Positions 8,534 through 15,612 of a stretch of DNA of 23,023 nucleotides are shown piece by piece. Within the stretch, counting starts at the first letter, position 1; every line of letters begins with the position of its first letter. The position numbers and the translations under genes are program-made. Source of the stretch: DRTC01 sp964521025 (GTDB lineage Bacteria > Cloacimonadota > Cloacimonadia > Cloacimonadales > TCS61); contig CAZFPK010000049.1 in NCBI GenBank assembly GCA_964521025.1, positions 1 through 23,023 of the forward strand, read 5' to 3'. Under the pieces are notes generated by a model. It saw nothing but the letters and a program-made list of their open reading frames with translations, had not been told where the DNA came from and made no database searches.

Positions 8534-8588
8534 ACCTTCAGAATGGTCTCTGCCAGAGGAATTCTTGCACTCGACCTTCGGAATGGTT
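8534..8588. repeat. 55-bp intergenic repeat, copy 2
   Basis: Starts two bases after the TAG stop of the His-rich membrane protein gene and ends 9 bases before palindromic copy 4. It matches the copy at 6834-6888 at 46 of 55 positions. Confidence 0.7.
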
Positions 8589-8597
8589 AGAATAAAA

Positions 8598-8639
8598 AAA
8601 CTTAAATCAAGACCGCTGAAGTGAACTTAATTCAAGTTT
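8598..8639. repeat. Palindromic intergenic repeat, copy 4
   Basis: AAACTTAAATCAAG and CTTAATTCAAGTTT around ACCGCTGAAGTGAA. It ends 26 bases before the lipoprotein start codon at 8666. An in-frame ATG at 8621 lies inside the repeat and is not credible as a start. Confidence 0.75.
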
Positions 8640-8665
8640 TTCAGTTTAGGAAAAAAGGGAAGAAA

Positions 8666-9631
8666 ATGAGAAAATTTCTTAAAAAATATTTCATCTTTAT
8701 TTGTTTATTAATTATTTTCAGTTGTAGTGAAATCCCGGAAGATATCGATCCTCAATCAGTTCCGTTCAATTCTACGGTAAATGAAAATGATTGGATTCTT
8801 GTTCCAAAAGGAGAATTCATTTCCGGCTTGAATGAACATGAGGAAGAAGTTCCTTACGACTACGAAATTATGGTCACGGAAGTTACTTATTCTCAATACT
8901 CAGAGTATCTGAATTCTGCAGAAAATGACGATTTAATCCAAATAGAAGACGGCTTTGTGAAAGGTTTCTATGATGGAGATGAATTTCGTAGAATGCGGCA
9001 TGAGATCGAGATTAAAGAAGGGAATTATATCTATTATGATCTGAATGGAGTCAAATGCCGCATGAAATATGAAAACGGGATTTTTTCAGTCAAAGATGGA
9101 TATGAACGATTTCCTATTGCTTATGTAAGTTGGTTCGGGGCAAATGCTTATGCCGAATATTACGGATATGATCTGGCATCTCTGAAAGAATGGGAAAAAG
9201 CAGCACGAGGAAGCGACAAAAGAACTTATCCCTGGGGATTTGAAGAGCCGACTCCGGATATAGCCAATTATCATCACAGCAAAGATCCGTTCGATCATGA
9301 AAATGCTGCAACTCCGGTGGGATTTTATAATGGTTTGAAGCACGGAGATTTCCAAACCCGAAACAATAAAAGTCCGTATGGCTGTTATGACATGGCAGGA
9401 AATGTCGCTGAATGGCTGGGAACGCTCCAGCATGGAAGTCATCTGCGGTTGATCTACGGCGGCAGTTTCATGGAATACGGATATAATCTGCGTTCATTCA
9501 CAGAGAATTCTGCGGTGCCGGAATATTGCAGTTTCCAGGTTGGATTTCGCTGCACACGAAAAGTTACTAAATCCAAGACAGACAAAGTTAACCACGAATT
9601 GTCACGAATTAGCACGAAGAATCTCGAATGA
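8666..9631 (+). CDS. Lipoprotein with formylglycine-generating-enzyme-like (SUMF1) domain
   Basis: A 321-aa protein. The ATG at 8666 is chosen because it gives a lipoprotein signal with lipidated Cys20 (IIFSC) and follows AAGGGAAG. From about residue 40 it shows the FGE-sulfatase fold: 'WILVPKGEFISG', 'VTEVTYSQYSEYLN', 'FPIAYVSWFGANAYAEYYG', 'LASLKEWEKAARG', 'YPWG', 'SPYGCYDMAGNVAEW', 'IYGGSF' and a final 'VGFRCTR'. Many such lipoproteins are not true formylglycine generators but binding or maturation factors, so catalysis is uncertain; the GGSF replaces the usual GGSW. It sits between the His-rich membrane protein and the heme O synthase and may belong to the same complex. The last roughly 15 residues (KVNHELSRISTKNLE) are encoded by an unrelated inverted repeat and are probably not ancestral. 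Confidence 0.75.
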   Translation: MRKFLKKYFIFICLLIIFSCSEIPEDIDPQSVPFNSTVNENDWILVPKGEFISGLNEHEEEVPYDYEIMVTEVTYSQYSEYLNSAENDDLIQIEDGFVKGFYDGDEFRRMRHEIEIKEGNYIYYDLNGVKCRMKYENGIFSVKDGYERFPIAYVSWFGANAYAEYYGYDLASLKEWEKAARGSDKRTYPWGFEEPTPDIANYHHSKDPFDHENAATPVGFYNGLKHGDFQTRNNKSPYGCYDMAGNVAEWLGTLQHGSHLRLIYGGSFMEYGYNLRSFTENSAVPEYCSFQVGFRCTRKVTKSKTDKVNHELSRISTKNLE

Positions 9632-9707
9632 AAAATTTATTTCAAAACTTAGATGCATTCACATTCACTCTTTTATAATTCGTGGAAATCTGTGTTAATT
9701 CGTGGTT
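9590..9707. repeat. 29-bp inverted repeat pair forming a long hairpin
   Basis: Arm 9590-9618 (begins AACCACGAATT, ends CACGAA) matches the reverse complement of 9679-9707 at 23 of 29 positions. The left arm lies inside the lipoprotein gene and supplies its C-terminal codons. A decayed sequence of the same flavour (CCACGAAAAAACACAGAAG) follows the HtrA gene at 22876. Confidence 0.65.
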
Positions 9708-9747
9708 TCAAGACTATTCGTTTAAACACTAAATAAGGAAATAGAAG

Positions 9748-10584
9748 TTGATAAAGTTTTACATTAAACTGCTGAAAGCTCCTCAAACCGGGCTTCTGCT
9801 TTTTACCTCGATTGCCGGTTACCTGGCTTCGTCCGGGCAACTTCCGATTGGATCGGTTATTCTGGCAATGTTGGGAATGGTTTTAGCAATCGGCGGTGCA
9901 ACTGCTTTGAACATGTCTTTTGATGAAGATATCGATGCGAAGATGAAACGCACGGAAAATCGTCCTATTCCAAAGGGAATTCTCACTTCAAGAAATTCTC
10001 TGGTTTTTGGCTGGATTCTGATCCTTATTGGTTTGATCGTCGCTTTCCTGATCCAACATTTATATTGTTTGATCATCGCTTTCGGAGTTTTTTTCAATTA
10101 CATAATCTACACTTTATGGCTGAAAAGAAGATCTCCTTTATCCATCATTTTTGGAGGATTAGCAGGCGGAATGCCGATCCTGGGAGGAAGAGTTCTGGCA
10201 ACCGGGAATGTCGATTTAACCGGACTTTTGATGGCTCTCGGAATTCTGTTCTGGATCCCTACTCATATTCTTTCGCTGGCAATGAATCATTCCGAAGACT
10301 ATCGCATCGCCGGAGTTCCCACCATTCCCAATAAATTCGGATTCACCAAAACACGATATTTCATTACTTTCGCAAATATTATCGCTGTTCTGATTTTTAT
10401 GTATATTTGTCTGCTGTTGGAAATATCGAAAACTGGAATTTATATATTGCTTTTTGGAAGTGTAATCTTGATCATTACTTCGTTGATCATCATTTTCAAG
10501 CCATCCAAAAAAGCAAATTTCTATTTGTTCAAATTCGCATCACTTTATATGTTGATCGCGATGATCATTATGATGATGAAATGA
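9748..10584 (+). CDS. ctaB: Heme O synthase (protoheme IX farnesyltransferase)
   Basis: A 278-aa UbiA-superfamily membrane prenyltransferase with about eight to nine helices. The first aspartate-rich motif fits the heme O synthase signature exactly: N55-x3-D59-x3-D63-x2-M66-x-R68-T69-x2-R72-P73. The second region also matches ('YTLWLKRRSP', 'FGGLAGGMP', then 'FWIPTHILSLAM' and 'EDYRIAGVPTIP'). The enzyme adds farnesyl to heme b to make heme O, used as the high-spin heme of some heme-copper oxidases. Start is TTG at 9748 with AAGGAA at 9735-9740; no ATG fits better. Its presence beside the His-rich membrane protein suggests heme O is that protein's cofactor. No ctaA-like heme A synthase is seen. 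Confidence 0.88.
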   Translation: MIKFYIKLLKAPQTGLLLFTSIAGYLASSGQLPIGSVILAMLGMVLAIGGATALNMSFDEDIDAKMKRTENRPIPKGILTSRNSLVFGWILILIGLIVAFLIQHLYCLIIAFGVFFNYIIYTLWLKRRSPLSIIFGGLAGGMPILGGRVLATGNVDLTGLLMALGILFWIPTHILSLAMNHSEDYRIAGVPTIPNKFGFTKTRYFITFANIIAVLIFMYICLLLEISKTGIYILLFGSVILIITSLIIIFKPSKKANFYLFKFASLYMLIAMIIMMMK

Positions 10585-10753
10585 CCCTGAAAAAGTTTCT
10601 TACAATATTTCATTCACTTAACTCTTTCAGGATTAGAAAGTTTGTCTTGAACCTTTTACTTTGAAAGGGCTAAAAATTGAGATAATCGTGAAAGAAGCCT
10701 TTTCAAAATAGCAATAATAGGCAAAAAGCCGTAATAAAAACAGGAGGAAAAAA

Positions 10754-11386
10754 ATGTATGAAACAATCAAAGCCATGACCTTTCTTGATCGTGGAATTTT
10801 GTTGCTAACCGGATTAATAGCGATTTATATGCTATTTTATTTATCAAGGAAAAAAGAGAGAACAGAAAATATCTTCTTTTTTATTTCTTTTTCCGTGCTG
10901 CTGATAGCAGGTTTGATCCTGATCTTCTCAAGTTGGAATTCATTGCTTTCACCATTTGTAGCAGTAGTTGCGGGATTGATCCCGTTCGGATTGGCACTCG
11001 GATTGATCAAAAGATTCTATCCGAAATTGTTCGTTCCGTATTTGATAGTTTTAGTAGTCGGACTTGTCTGGATCGCAGTTGCGAAAATCGGGCAGGTGAT
11101 GTGCAAAGGCAGTATCGCACTTCCGCTTTTCCACGCGATTGCAGGTTTGACGATCTTCGCCGTGCCAATCCTGGTCGTTGTATCCAAAAAAGTTAAAACC
11201 GGATTTATCAATGTTACGATCGGCGGAACTTTGATAGGACTCGGTGGTATTGCTCTCGCTTTCATAAAAGGTGGAAAACAGTTATTGTTCTTCTCACCTC
11301 TCGTTGTGCTGACGATCCTCGCTCCGCTCCTTTTCCTGACCGCTCTTTTCTTTGCTCTCGGTTTGACCAAAGGAGCTGAAACTTGA
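10754..11386 (+). CDS. Hypothetical seven-helix membrane protein
   Basis: A 210-aa protein not recognised by family. Hydrophobic stretches at about residues 10-30, 40-60, 65-85, 92-112, 123-143, 150-170 and 178-203 predict seven membrane helices with short loops. One histidine lies within a helix (H127 in LFHAIAGL) and one cysteine precedes it (VMCKG). The start has AGGAGG at 10742-10747. The position after the heme O synthase and the similar membrane character suggest a partner of the His-rich membrane protein, for example an accessory subunit. That is inference from neighbourhood only. The TGA stop is created by a palindromic repeat copy that starts inside the gene (GAA ACT TGA). Confidence 0.7.
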   Translation: MYETIKAMTFLDRGILLLTGLIAIYMLFYLSRKKERTENIFFFISFSVLLIAGLILIFSSWNSLLSPFVAVVAGLIPFGLALGLIKRFYPKLFVPYLIVLVVGLVWIAVAKIGQVMCKGSIALPLFHAIAGLTIFAVPILVVVSKKVKTGFINVTIGGTLIGLGGIALAFIKGGKQLLFFSPLVVLTILAPLLFLTALFFALGLTKGAET

Positions 11387-11420
11387 ATTAAATTTACTTC
11401 AGCAAACTTGATTTAAGTTT
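11379..11420. repeat. Palindromic intergenic repeat, copy 5
   Basis: AAACTTGAATTAAA and CTTGATTTAAGTTT around TTTACTTCAGCAAA. It overlaps the preceding gene and provides its stop codon, as copy 1 does for the adaptor gene. Its ends are in the reverse orientation relative to copies 3, 4, 6 and 7 (TTGATTTAAG on the right). Confidence 0.72.
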
Positions 11421-11576
11421 CTACAACCTGGTTCCAAAATTCCGATTTGGAATCAAAAATAGAAAAAAAACCGTTTTAGGAATTCTCATGTGTCTGTGGA
11501 TTCCAAAGTAAAATTCCGGATCAATTGCATTCTTCTAAACATTTTGGGGAATAAGAAGAAAAAGGTTCATGATTTA

Positions 11577-11619
11577 AAACTTAAGTCAAGATCGACTAAA
11601 GCCGACTTAACTCAAGTTT
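11577..11619. repeat. Palindromic intergenic repeat, copy 6
   Basis: AAACTTAAGTCAAG and CTTAACTCAAGTTT around ATCGACTAAAGCCGA. It ends seven bases before the ATG at 11627, so it occupies the place where a ribosome binding site would be. Confidence 0.78.
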
Positions 11620-11626
11620 CAACAAA

Positions 11627-12085
11627 ATGAAAAAACTACTCTCATTTTATAGCATTGGAGGAGTGATCTTCATTTTCTCCAGTGCTATTTATCGTTTATT
11701 ACCGCATGTTTTGGAAGGTCTTACAACAGAATTTGAAACTTACCATTGGATTGTTTTGATCTCTTTTTTGATCATCATGATCGTTGGAAAAGGGATTTTT
11801 GCCATGCATCGCGGATTCGTTCCCAGAGTGATCAGCAGGTCGGAGATATTGATTTCAGAAGGCAAACTGCTCGATCGTCTGTTAGCACCGCTTTTTTGCA
11901 TGGGATTTTTCAAAGCACCGAAAAAAAGAATGATCATTTCATATACAATGCTGGTTTTGATCATCACTTTTATTATCAGCGCTTCCAAAATTGCACAACC
12001 CTGGCGCGGAATTATCGACCTGGGAGTTGTAATCGGGCTTTCGATGGGAATTGTTTCGTTGGTTATTTTATCGATAAGAAGATGA
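11627..12085 (+). CDS. Hypothetical four-helix membrane protein
   Basis: A 152-aa protein with four predicted helices (about residues 5-25, 40-62, 104-123, 129-149). Between helices 2 and 3 is a basic cytoplasmic-type loop containing 'MHRGFVPRVISRSEIL' and 'LLAPLFCMGFF'. I do not recognise the family. No Shine-Dalgarno sequence is visible: the 43 bases ending seven bases before ATG are a palindromic repeat. Reading frame, hydrophobicity pattern and codon use resemble the neighbours, so I consider it real. It may be part of the same membrane gene group that begins at 7099, or a separate gene whose leader was replaced by the repeat. Confidence 0.65.
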   Translation: MKKLLSFYSIGGVIFIFSSAIYRLLPHVLEGLTTEFETYHWIVLISFLIIMIVGKGIFAMHRGFVPRVISRSEILISEGKLLDRLLAPLFCMGFFKAPKKRMIISYTMLVLIITFIISASKIAQPWRGIIDLGVVIGLSMGIVSLVILSIRR

Positions 12086-12163
12086 ATTGGTTGAATTCCG
12101 GAAAAATCAAAAACTCCAATTAATGATAATTTCAGTTGATTTTGATTCAAGGTTTTCAAAGAA

Positions 12164-12206
12164 AAACTTAAGTCAAGACCGGCTAAAGCCGGCTTAACTC
12201 AAGTTT
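12164..12206. repeat. Palindromic intergenic repeat, copy 7 (best preserved)
   Basis: AAACTTAAGTCAAG and CTTAACTCAAGTTT around ACCGGCTAAAGCCGG. The centre itself folds (CCGGC-TAAA-GCCGG), giving a near-complete hairpin. It lies between convergent genes, where it could act as a bidirectional terminator. Confidence 0.78.
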
Positions 12207-12212
12207 TGAATC

Positions 12213-13034
12213 TTAAAATGCAAAAATAATCCCACCAATATGAAACATATTTTTCATTTCAGCGCTTTTCATATATTTCCCGCGATAAGAAACTCCCCAA
12301 TGCCGGCTGAAATAGATATTCAGCATACTCGAAGCAATATCATAATAATCGTTCTCTTTTAGATCGACCTTACCGTGATATTTCAGTTTTAGTTCCACAA
12401 AATGATAAAATGTGATTTTGAAATTCAATCCGGCTAAAGCATAAGATGCATCATCATCTGCTTCTTCGTTGACAACAAATTCAGGTGGACCAGGACCGGG
12501 ATTCGGCATAGTAAATCCAATATCTCCTCTGATCATATCTTTTTCAAACCCTAACCAGGGCAGGAATGAATATTTTATCTTATCATCACCAAAATAGAAA
12601 TATCGTCCTGCTCGCAAATAAGGTGCATAAATATTTTGCGATAATTCAAAATCGGAGAACGGCTCGATCTCGTTTGATTTTGTATCCATCGTCAGGAATT
12701 CCATTCCGGTTCCAACTACATATTTGCCTTTCTCCGTAACTCCCGGATAATAATCAAAAATGAAATGCGTTCCCCATAAACTGCTGTAATTCAAATCCTC
12801 GGAATTATAGACAAAAGCATTCCATTGATATTTTTCAGGATTGACCATCTGAAAATAAAAACCTTTGAATAAGGAATTATCCTTCAAAGTTAATTCATCC
12901 GGACTTCCTTCGACTGTTCGGCTAATATCATTTTCAATAGTTCCCAGATATGGTGTAATTACACGAATTGTTTTAGCGGAAATGTAACAAAAAATTAAAA
13001 ATGAAGCGACTAAAAAAACGACCATTTTTTTCAT
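12213..13034 (-). CDS. Putative outer-membrane beta-barrel protein
   Basis: A 273-aa protein with a signal peptide (MKKMVVFLVASFLIFCYISA). The mature part has no helices of membrane length but many alternating aromatic/polar strands ('YAPYLRAGRYFYFG', 'LAGLNFKITFYHFVELKLKYHG', 'NIYFSRHWGVSYRGKYM'). It ends in a terminal phenylalanine (GGIIFAF), a common outer-membrane barrel feature. A 'PNPGPGPPE' loop interrupts the strands near residue 180. I do not recognise the family and infer location only. The start has GGGGGAG upstream on its strand. It converges with the gene at 11627 across repeat copy 7 and diverges from the GNAT-YoaP gene. Confidence 0.6.
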   Translation of the reverse strand: MKKMVVFLVASFLIFCYISAKTIRVITPYLGTIENDISRTVEGSPDELTLKDNSLFKGFYFQMVNPEKYQWNAFVYNSEDLNYSSLWGTHFIFDYYPGVTEKGKYVVGTGMEFLTMDTKSNEIEPFSDFELSQNIYAPYLRAGRYFYFGDDKIKYSFLPWLGFEKDMIRGDIGFTMPNPGPGPPEFVVNEEADDDASYALAGLNFKITFYHFVELKLKYHGKVDLKENDYYDIASSMLNIYFSRHWGVSYRGKYMKSAEMKNMFHIGGIIFAF

Positions 13035-13205
13035 GATTATTTCTCCCCCTTTTTTAATAAAGTTTATGAAAAAGTTAAGTTATTTCCGACAGTTCCCAAA
13101 TTTTTAATTTGAAACATTTTAAATCTCTGCGATATTTAGATTTTTTTATTGACATTAAAAAGTACAATTTCCGGATAAGTAATGAAGTTAAAGAGGAGAA
13201 TTCAA

Positions 13206-13991
13206 ATGAAGATCATCGATTTAAATGAAAAATATCACCAAACTTATTTCTGCTGCTTTGAAGATTGGTCGGATGAAATGAAGGAAGCAGGAGACCATAA
13301 ACAGAATTGGTTTGAGAAAATGAATGAGAAAGGATTACGCGTAAAACTTGCTCTCGATGATAAGGAAAATGCTTGTGGCATGATCCAGTATTTACCAATC
13401 GAATATTCTTTTGTGGAGGGAAAAGACCTGTATTTTATTCCCTGCATCTGGATTCATGGCTATAAAAACAAAGGTGTCGGTAATATGCAAAAAAAAGGAA
13501 TAGGAAAAGCGCTACTCAAAGCAGCGGAAGAAGACGCAAAACACATCGGAACAAAAGGAATCGCTGCTTGGGGACTTGCTCTTCCGTTCTGGATGAAAGC
13601 ATCCTGGTTCAAGAAAAGAGGATTCAAAAAAGCAGATAAAATGGGAATGCAGGTTCTTATGTGGAAACAATTTTCCGATGATGCTGTCGCTCCGAAATGG
13701 ATCAAAGAGAAGAAAAAACCCGAGAAAATTCCCGGGAAAGTTACGGTTACTTCCTTTTATAACGGTTGGTGTCCAGCGTATAATATTGTTCACGAGCGGG
13801 CAAAACGAGCAGTTTCGGAATTTGGAGATAAAGTAGAATTCCGAGTAATTAATACTTTTGAGAAAGCAGTTCAGGAAAAATGGGGACATTCCGATACTCT
13901 CTTTATCGATGGAAAAAAAATTCAAACCGGACCTCCGCCTTCGTTTGAGAAGATCAGGAAATTGATTGGGAAGAGGGTGGAGAAGTTGTAG
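13206..13991 (+). CDS. GNAT acetyltransferase with C-terminal YoaP-like domain
   Basis: A 261-aa protein. I choose ATG 13206, preceded by AAGAGGAG, over an in-frame ATG at 13182. The N-terminal part is a GNAT acyltransferase with an acetyl-CoA binding loop at about 95-101 (QKKGIGK), followed by 'ALLKAAEEDAKHIGTKGIAAWG'. From about residue 176 a thioredoxin-fold YoaP-type domain follows: 'VTVTSFYNGWCP' (Cys189), 'VHERAKRAVSEFGDKVEF', 'DTLFIDGKKIQTGPPPSFEKI'. Only one cysteine is in the redox-like position, so classic thiol-disulfide exchange is unlikely. The substrate of this fusion family is unknown to me. It stands alone, divergent from the barrel gene, with TTGACA at 13149-13154 but no convincing -10. 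Confidence 0.82.
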   Translation: MKIIDLNEKYHQTYFCCFEDWSDEMKEAGDHKQNWFEKMNEKGLRVKLALDDKENACGMIQYLPIEYSFVEGKDLYFIPCIWIHGYKNKGVGNMQKKGIGKALLKAAEEDAKHIGTKGIAAWGLALPFWMKASWFKKRGFKKADKMGMQVLMWKQFSDDAVAPKWIKEKKKPEKIPGKVTVTSFYNGWCPAYNIVHERAKRAVSEFGDKVEFRVINTFEKAVQEKWGHSDTLFIDGKKIQTGPPPSFEKIRKLIGKRVEKL

Positions 13992-14048
13992 AAAATTCAG
14001 TTTACCGTTTAAAGAAAAAACCTTATGGATATTTTTCCTTACAAAATT

Positions 14049-15212
14049 TCAACGAAGAAGGATCATCTTCCGTGTTTGAGTTTTCTTACCATTTGAAAGT
14101 TTATAAAAATACAATCCCGGATTAACAATTTTTCCATTTTCATCTTTTCCATACCAAGAAATTGAAGATTGATCACAGTGTCCGGCTTCTGACGGATTGG
14201 ATATTGAATATTTTTTAATCCGTTGTCCCTTGATATTGTAAATGGAAATCTCTGCGTCCTCTCCGCTCTCTGCGGTAAAGAAATAAATTGTAGTTGAGGA
14301 GTTAAAGGGATTTGGATAATTCTGCTTCAATTCAAGTTTAGAAAGATTTTGCAGTTCTGATTCATCAACCTTGATATTTATCTCTCCGGAAGATAAAACT
14401 GCATAATGAATACCAAACCAATCCGCTCCGGTATTGACCAGCATACTGTTTTCACCCTCGAGGATATTGATATTTGAGAGAAGATGCATATCTGCGTAAT
14501 CACCTAAATTAGCATTGAAAATATCACCGGGACCTAAAATAGTCGTTCCATTAAAAGCGATGTATTCGGTAGGACCATGTACCGGATCACTCGCTTGAGT
14601 TAAAACCAGTAAATCTCCATCATCTGCTACCATCGGACTCTCGAAAAAAGTAGTTGAAGAAGCATTTTGTAAAGATTCTGCTCCATCATTGATCATCACG
14701 GTTGCAAACGGAAGAGACGGTTCTTCAAAAAGTACGATCAAAAAACTCAAATAACATTGAGCAATATTAGCAGTCGAGTATTGATAGTCTCCATTTCCAT
14801 CGATGTAAGCTGTCACATCCCAACGGTAATAACTTAAGAAATATATCGAACCATCAGGATCAATGACTTGAGCTGGAATTTGAGGTAAATCGTTTCCATT
14901 GAATATTGATGACGCTTCTGTTTCATAGTCTTGCCAGGCAGTAACAGCGAAATATGCCTGAATAATTGTTGCCCCGGCAGGTATATTGGAAATTGTGATA
15001 ATATCTGCCGGATTATCAATACCACCCAATACACTCGTAAAAACATTAACTTCTCCGTTCCCTGACCAACTGAAAAACGGCGTTAACGGCGAATCCCCGT
15101 CTAAACGATCGTTTGCATTTACCTGCATTTTGCCTTTTGGGATAATGCTGCTTTGAGCAAAAATAATAACTGAAAAAACCAGGAAAATAAAGATGAGAAT
15201 TTTTTCTTTCAT
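14049..15212 (-). CDS. Secreted surface protein with Por-type C-terminal sorting domain
   Basis: A 387-aa protein. The start at 15212 (MKEKILIFIFLVFSV) is preferred to 15230 because the latter overlaps the GAAGGAGGT ribosome binding site. A signal peptide is cleaved near IIFAQ. The body (about 30-290) resembles the DUF3344-type surface domain ('IPAGATIIQAYFAVTAW', 'FNGNDLPQIP', 'YRWDVTAYI', 'IVLFEEPSLPFATVMINDGAE'). The C-terminal 85 residues are a type A sorting/FlgD-Ig-like tail: 'LKQNYPNPFNSSTTIYF', 'ISIYNIKGQRIKKY', 'SWYGKDENGK', 'PGLYFYKLSNG', ending 'KMILLR'. Such tails direct type IX-like export and surface anchoring in FCB-group bacteria. No secretion genes are in the window. Function is unknown; an adhesive or structural role is only a guess. 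Confidence 0.78.
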   Translation of the reverse strand: MKEKILIFIFLVFSVIIFAQSSIIPKGKMQVNANDRLDGDSPLTPFFSWSGNGEVNVFTSVLGGIDNPADIITISNIPAGATIIQAYFAVTAWQDYETEASSIFNGNDLPQIPAQVIDPDGSIYFLSYYRWDVTAYIDGNGDYQYSTANIAQCYLSFLIVLFEEPSLPFATVMINDGAESLQNASSTTFFESPMVADDGDLLVLTQASDPVHGPTEYIAFNGTTILGPGDIFNANLGDYADMHLLSNINILEGENSMLVNTGADWFGIHYAVLSSGEINIKVDESELQNLSKLELKQNYPNPFNSSTTIYFFTAESGEDAEISIYNIKGQRIKKYSISNPSEAGHCDQSSISWYGKDENGKIVNPGLYFYKLSNGKKTQTRKMILLR

Positions 15213-15345
15213 CGTAAATACCTCCTTCATTTTTTAGGTTAAATGATACACTATAACATAACTGATTTCAAAAACTCCTTAAAATCTCAGAAACATCTTA
15301 TTTAAAGGGAAAATTTTGTGTCAAATTGTTTTTGCTTTTTTTATT

Positions 15346-15380
15346 ATAACAACCGTGGTTTTGACAACAGAGGTTGTTAT
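15346..15380. promoter_or_regulatory. Inverted repeat in the gap before the restriction-modification genes
   Basis: ATAACAACC (15346-15354) pairs perfectly with GGTTGTTAT (15372-15380), and a TTGACA lies at 15361-15366 in the loop. It sits 134 bases upstream of the surface protein start on the minus strand and about 230 bases upstream of the methyltransferase. It may be an operator for either gene. The rest of 15231-15612 is very AT-rich and contains no supported gene and no controller-protein ORF. Confidence 0.35.
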
Positions 15381-15612
15381 TATCAAATTATTCCTAAATT
15401 GCTTTTGGGAATATAGTTGTTTGTGAACTTTAATTTCAATAAAATGATTGATAATTTATCCCTTTATTTATTCTTATAAGAAGATATTATAATTTATTTT
15501 GAAGAGAATTATAAAACAAAAAAATCTTATTACTTTACAATAAATATGTATTTTTTTTTAGAGACAAAAGAGTATTTATAAAAAAGTAAACACAGTCTTT
15601 ATGGAGTAAAAT

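Noticed and set aside
8621..8665. Upstream ATG start for the lipoprotein gene
   Set aside because: The extra codons come from the palindromic repeat and would bury the lipoprotein signal; ATG 8666 has a better leader.
10587..10640. CCTGAAA...TTTCAGG hairpin after the heme O synthase gene
   Set aside because: The stem is 7 bp with a loop over 25 bases and no T-run, so it is not a convincing terminator.
3478..12206. CRISPR array interpretation of the recurring short repeats
   Set aside because: Copies are separated by whole genes, have variable centres and palindromic ends, and there are no regular spacers or cas genes.
15361..15386. TTGACA at 15361 as the restriction-modification promoter
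   Set aside because: No -10 at proper spacing, and it is about 250 bases upstream of the methyltransferase; only the inverted repeat around it is reported.
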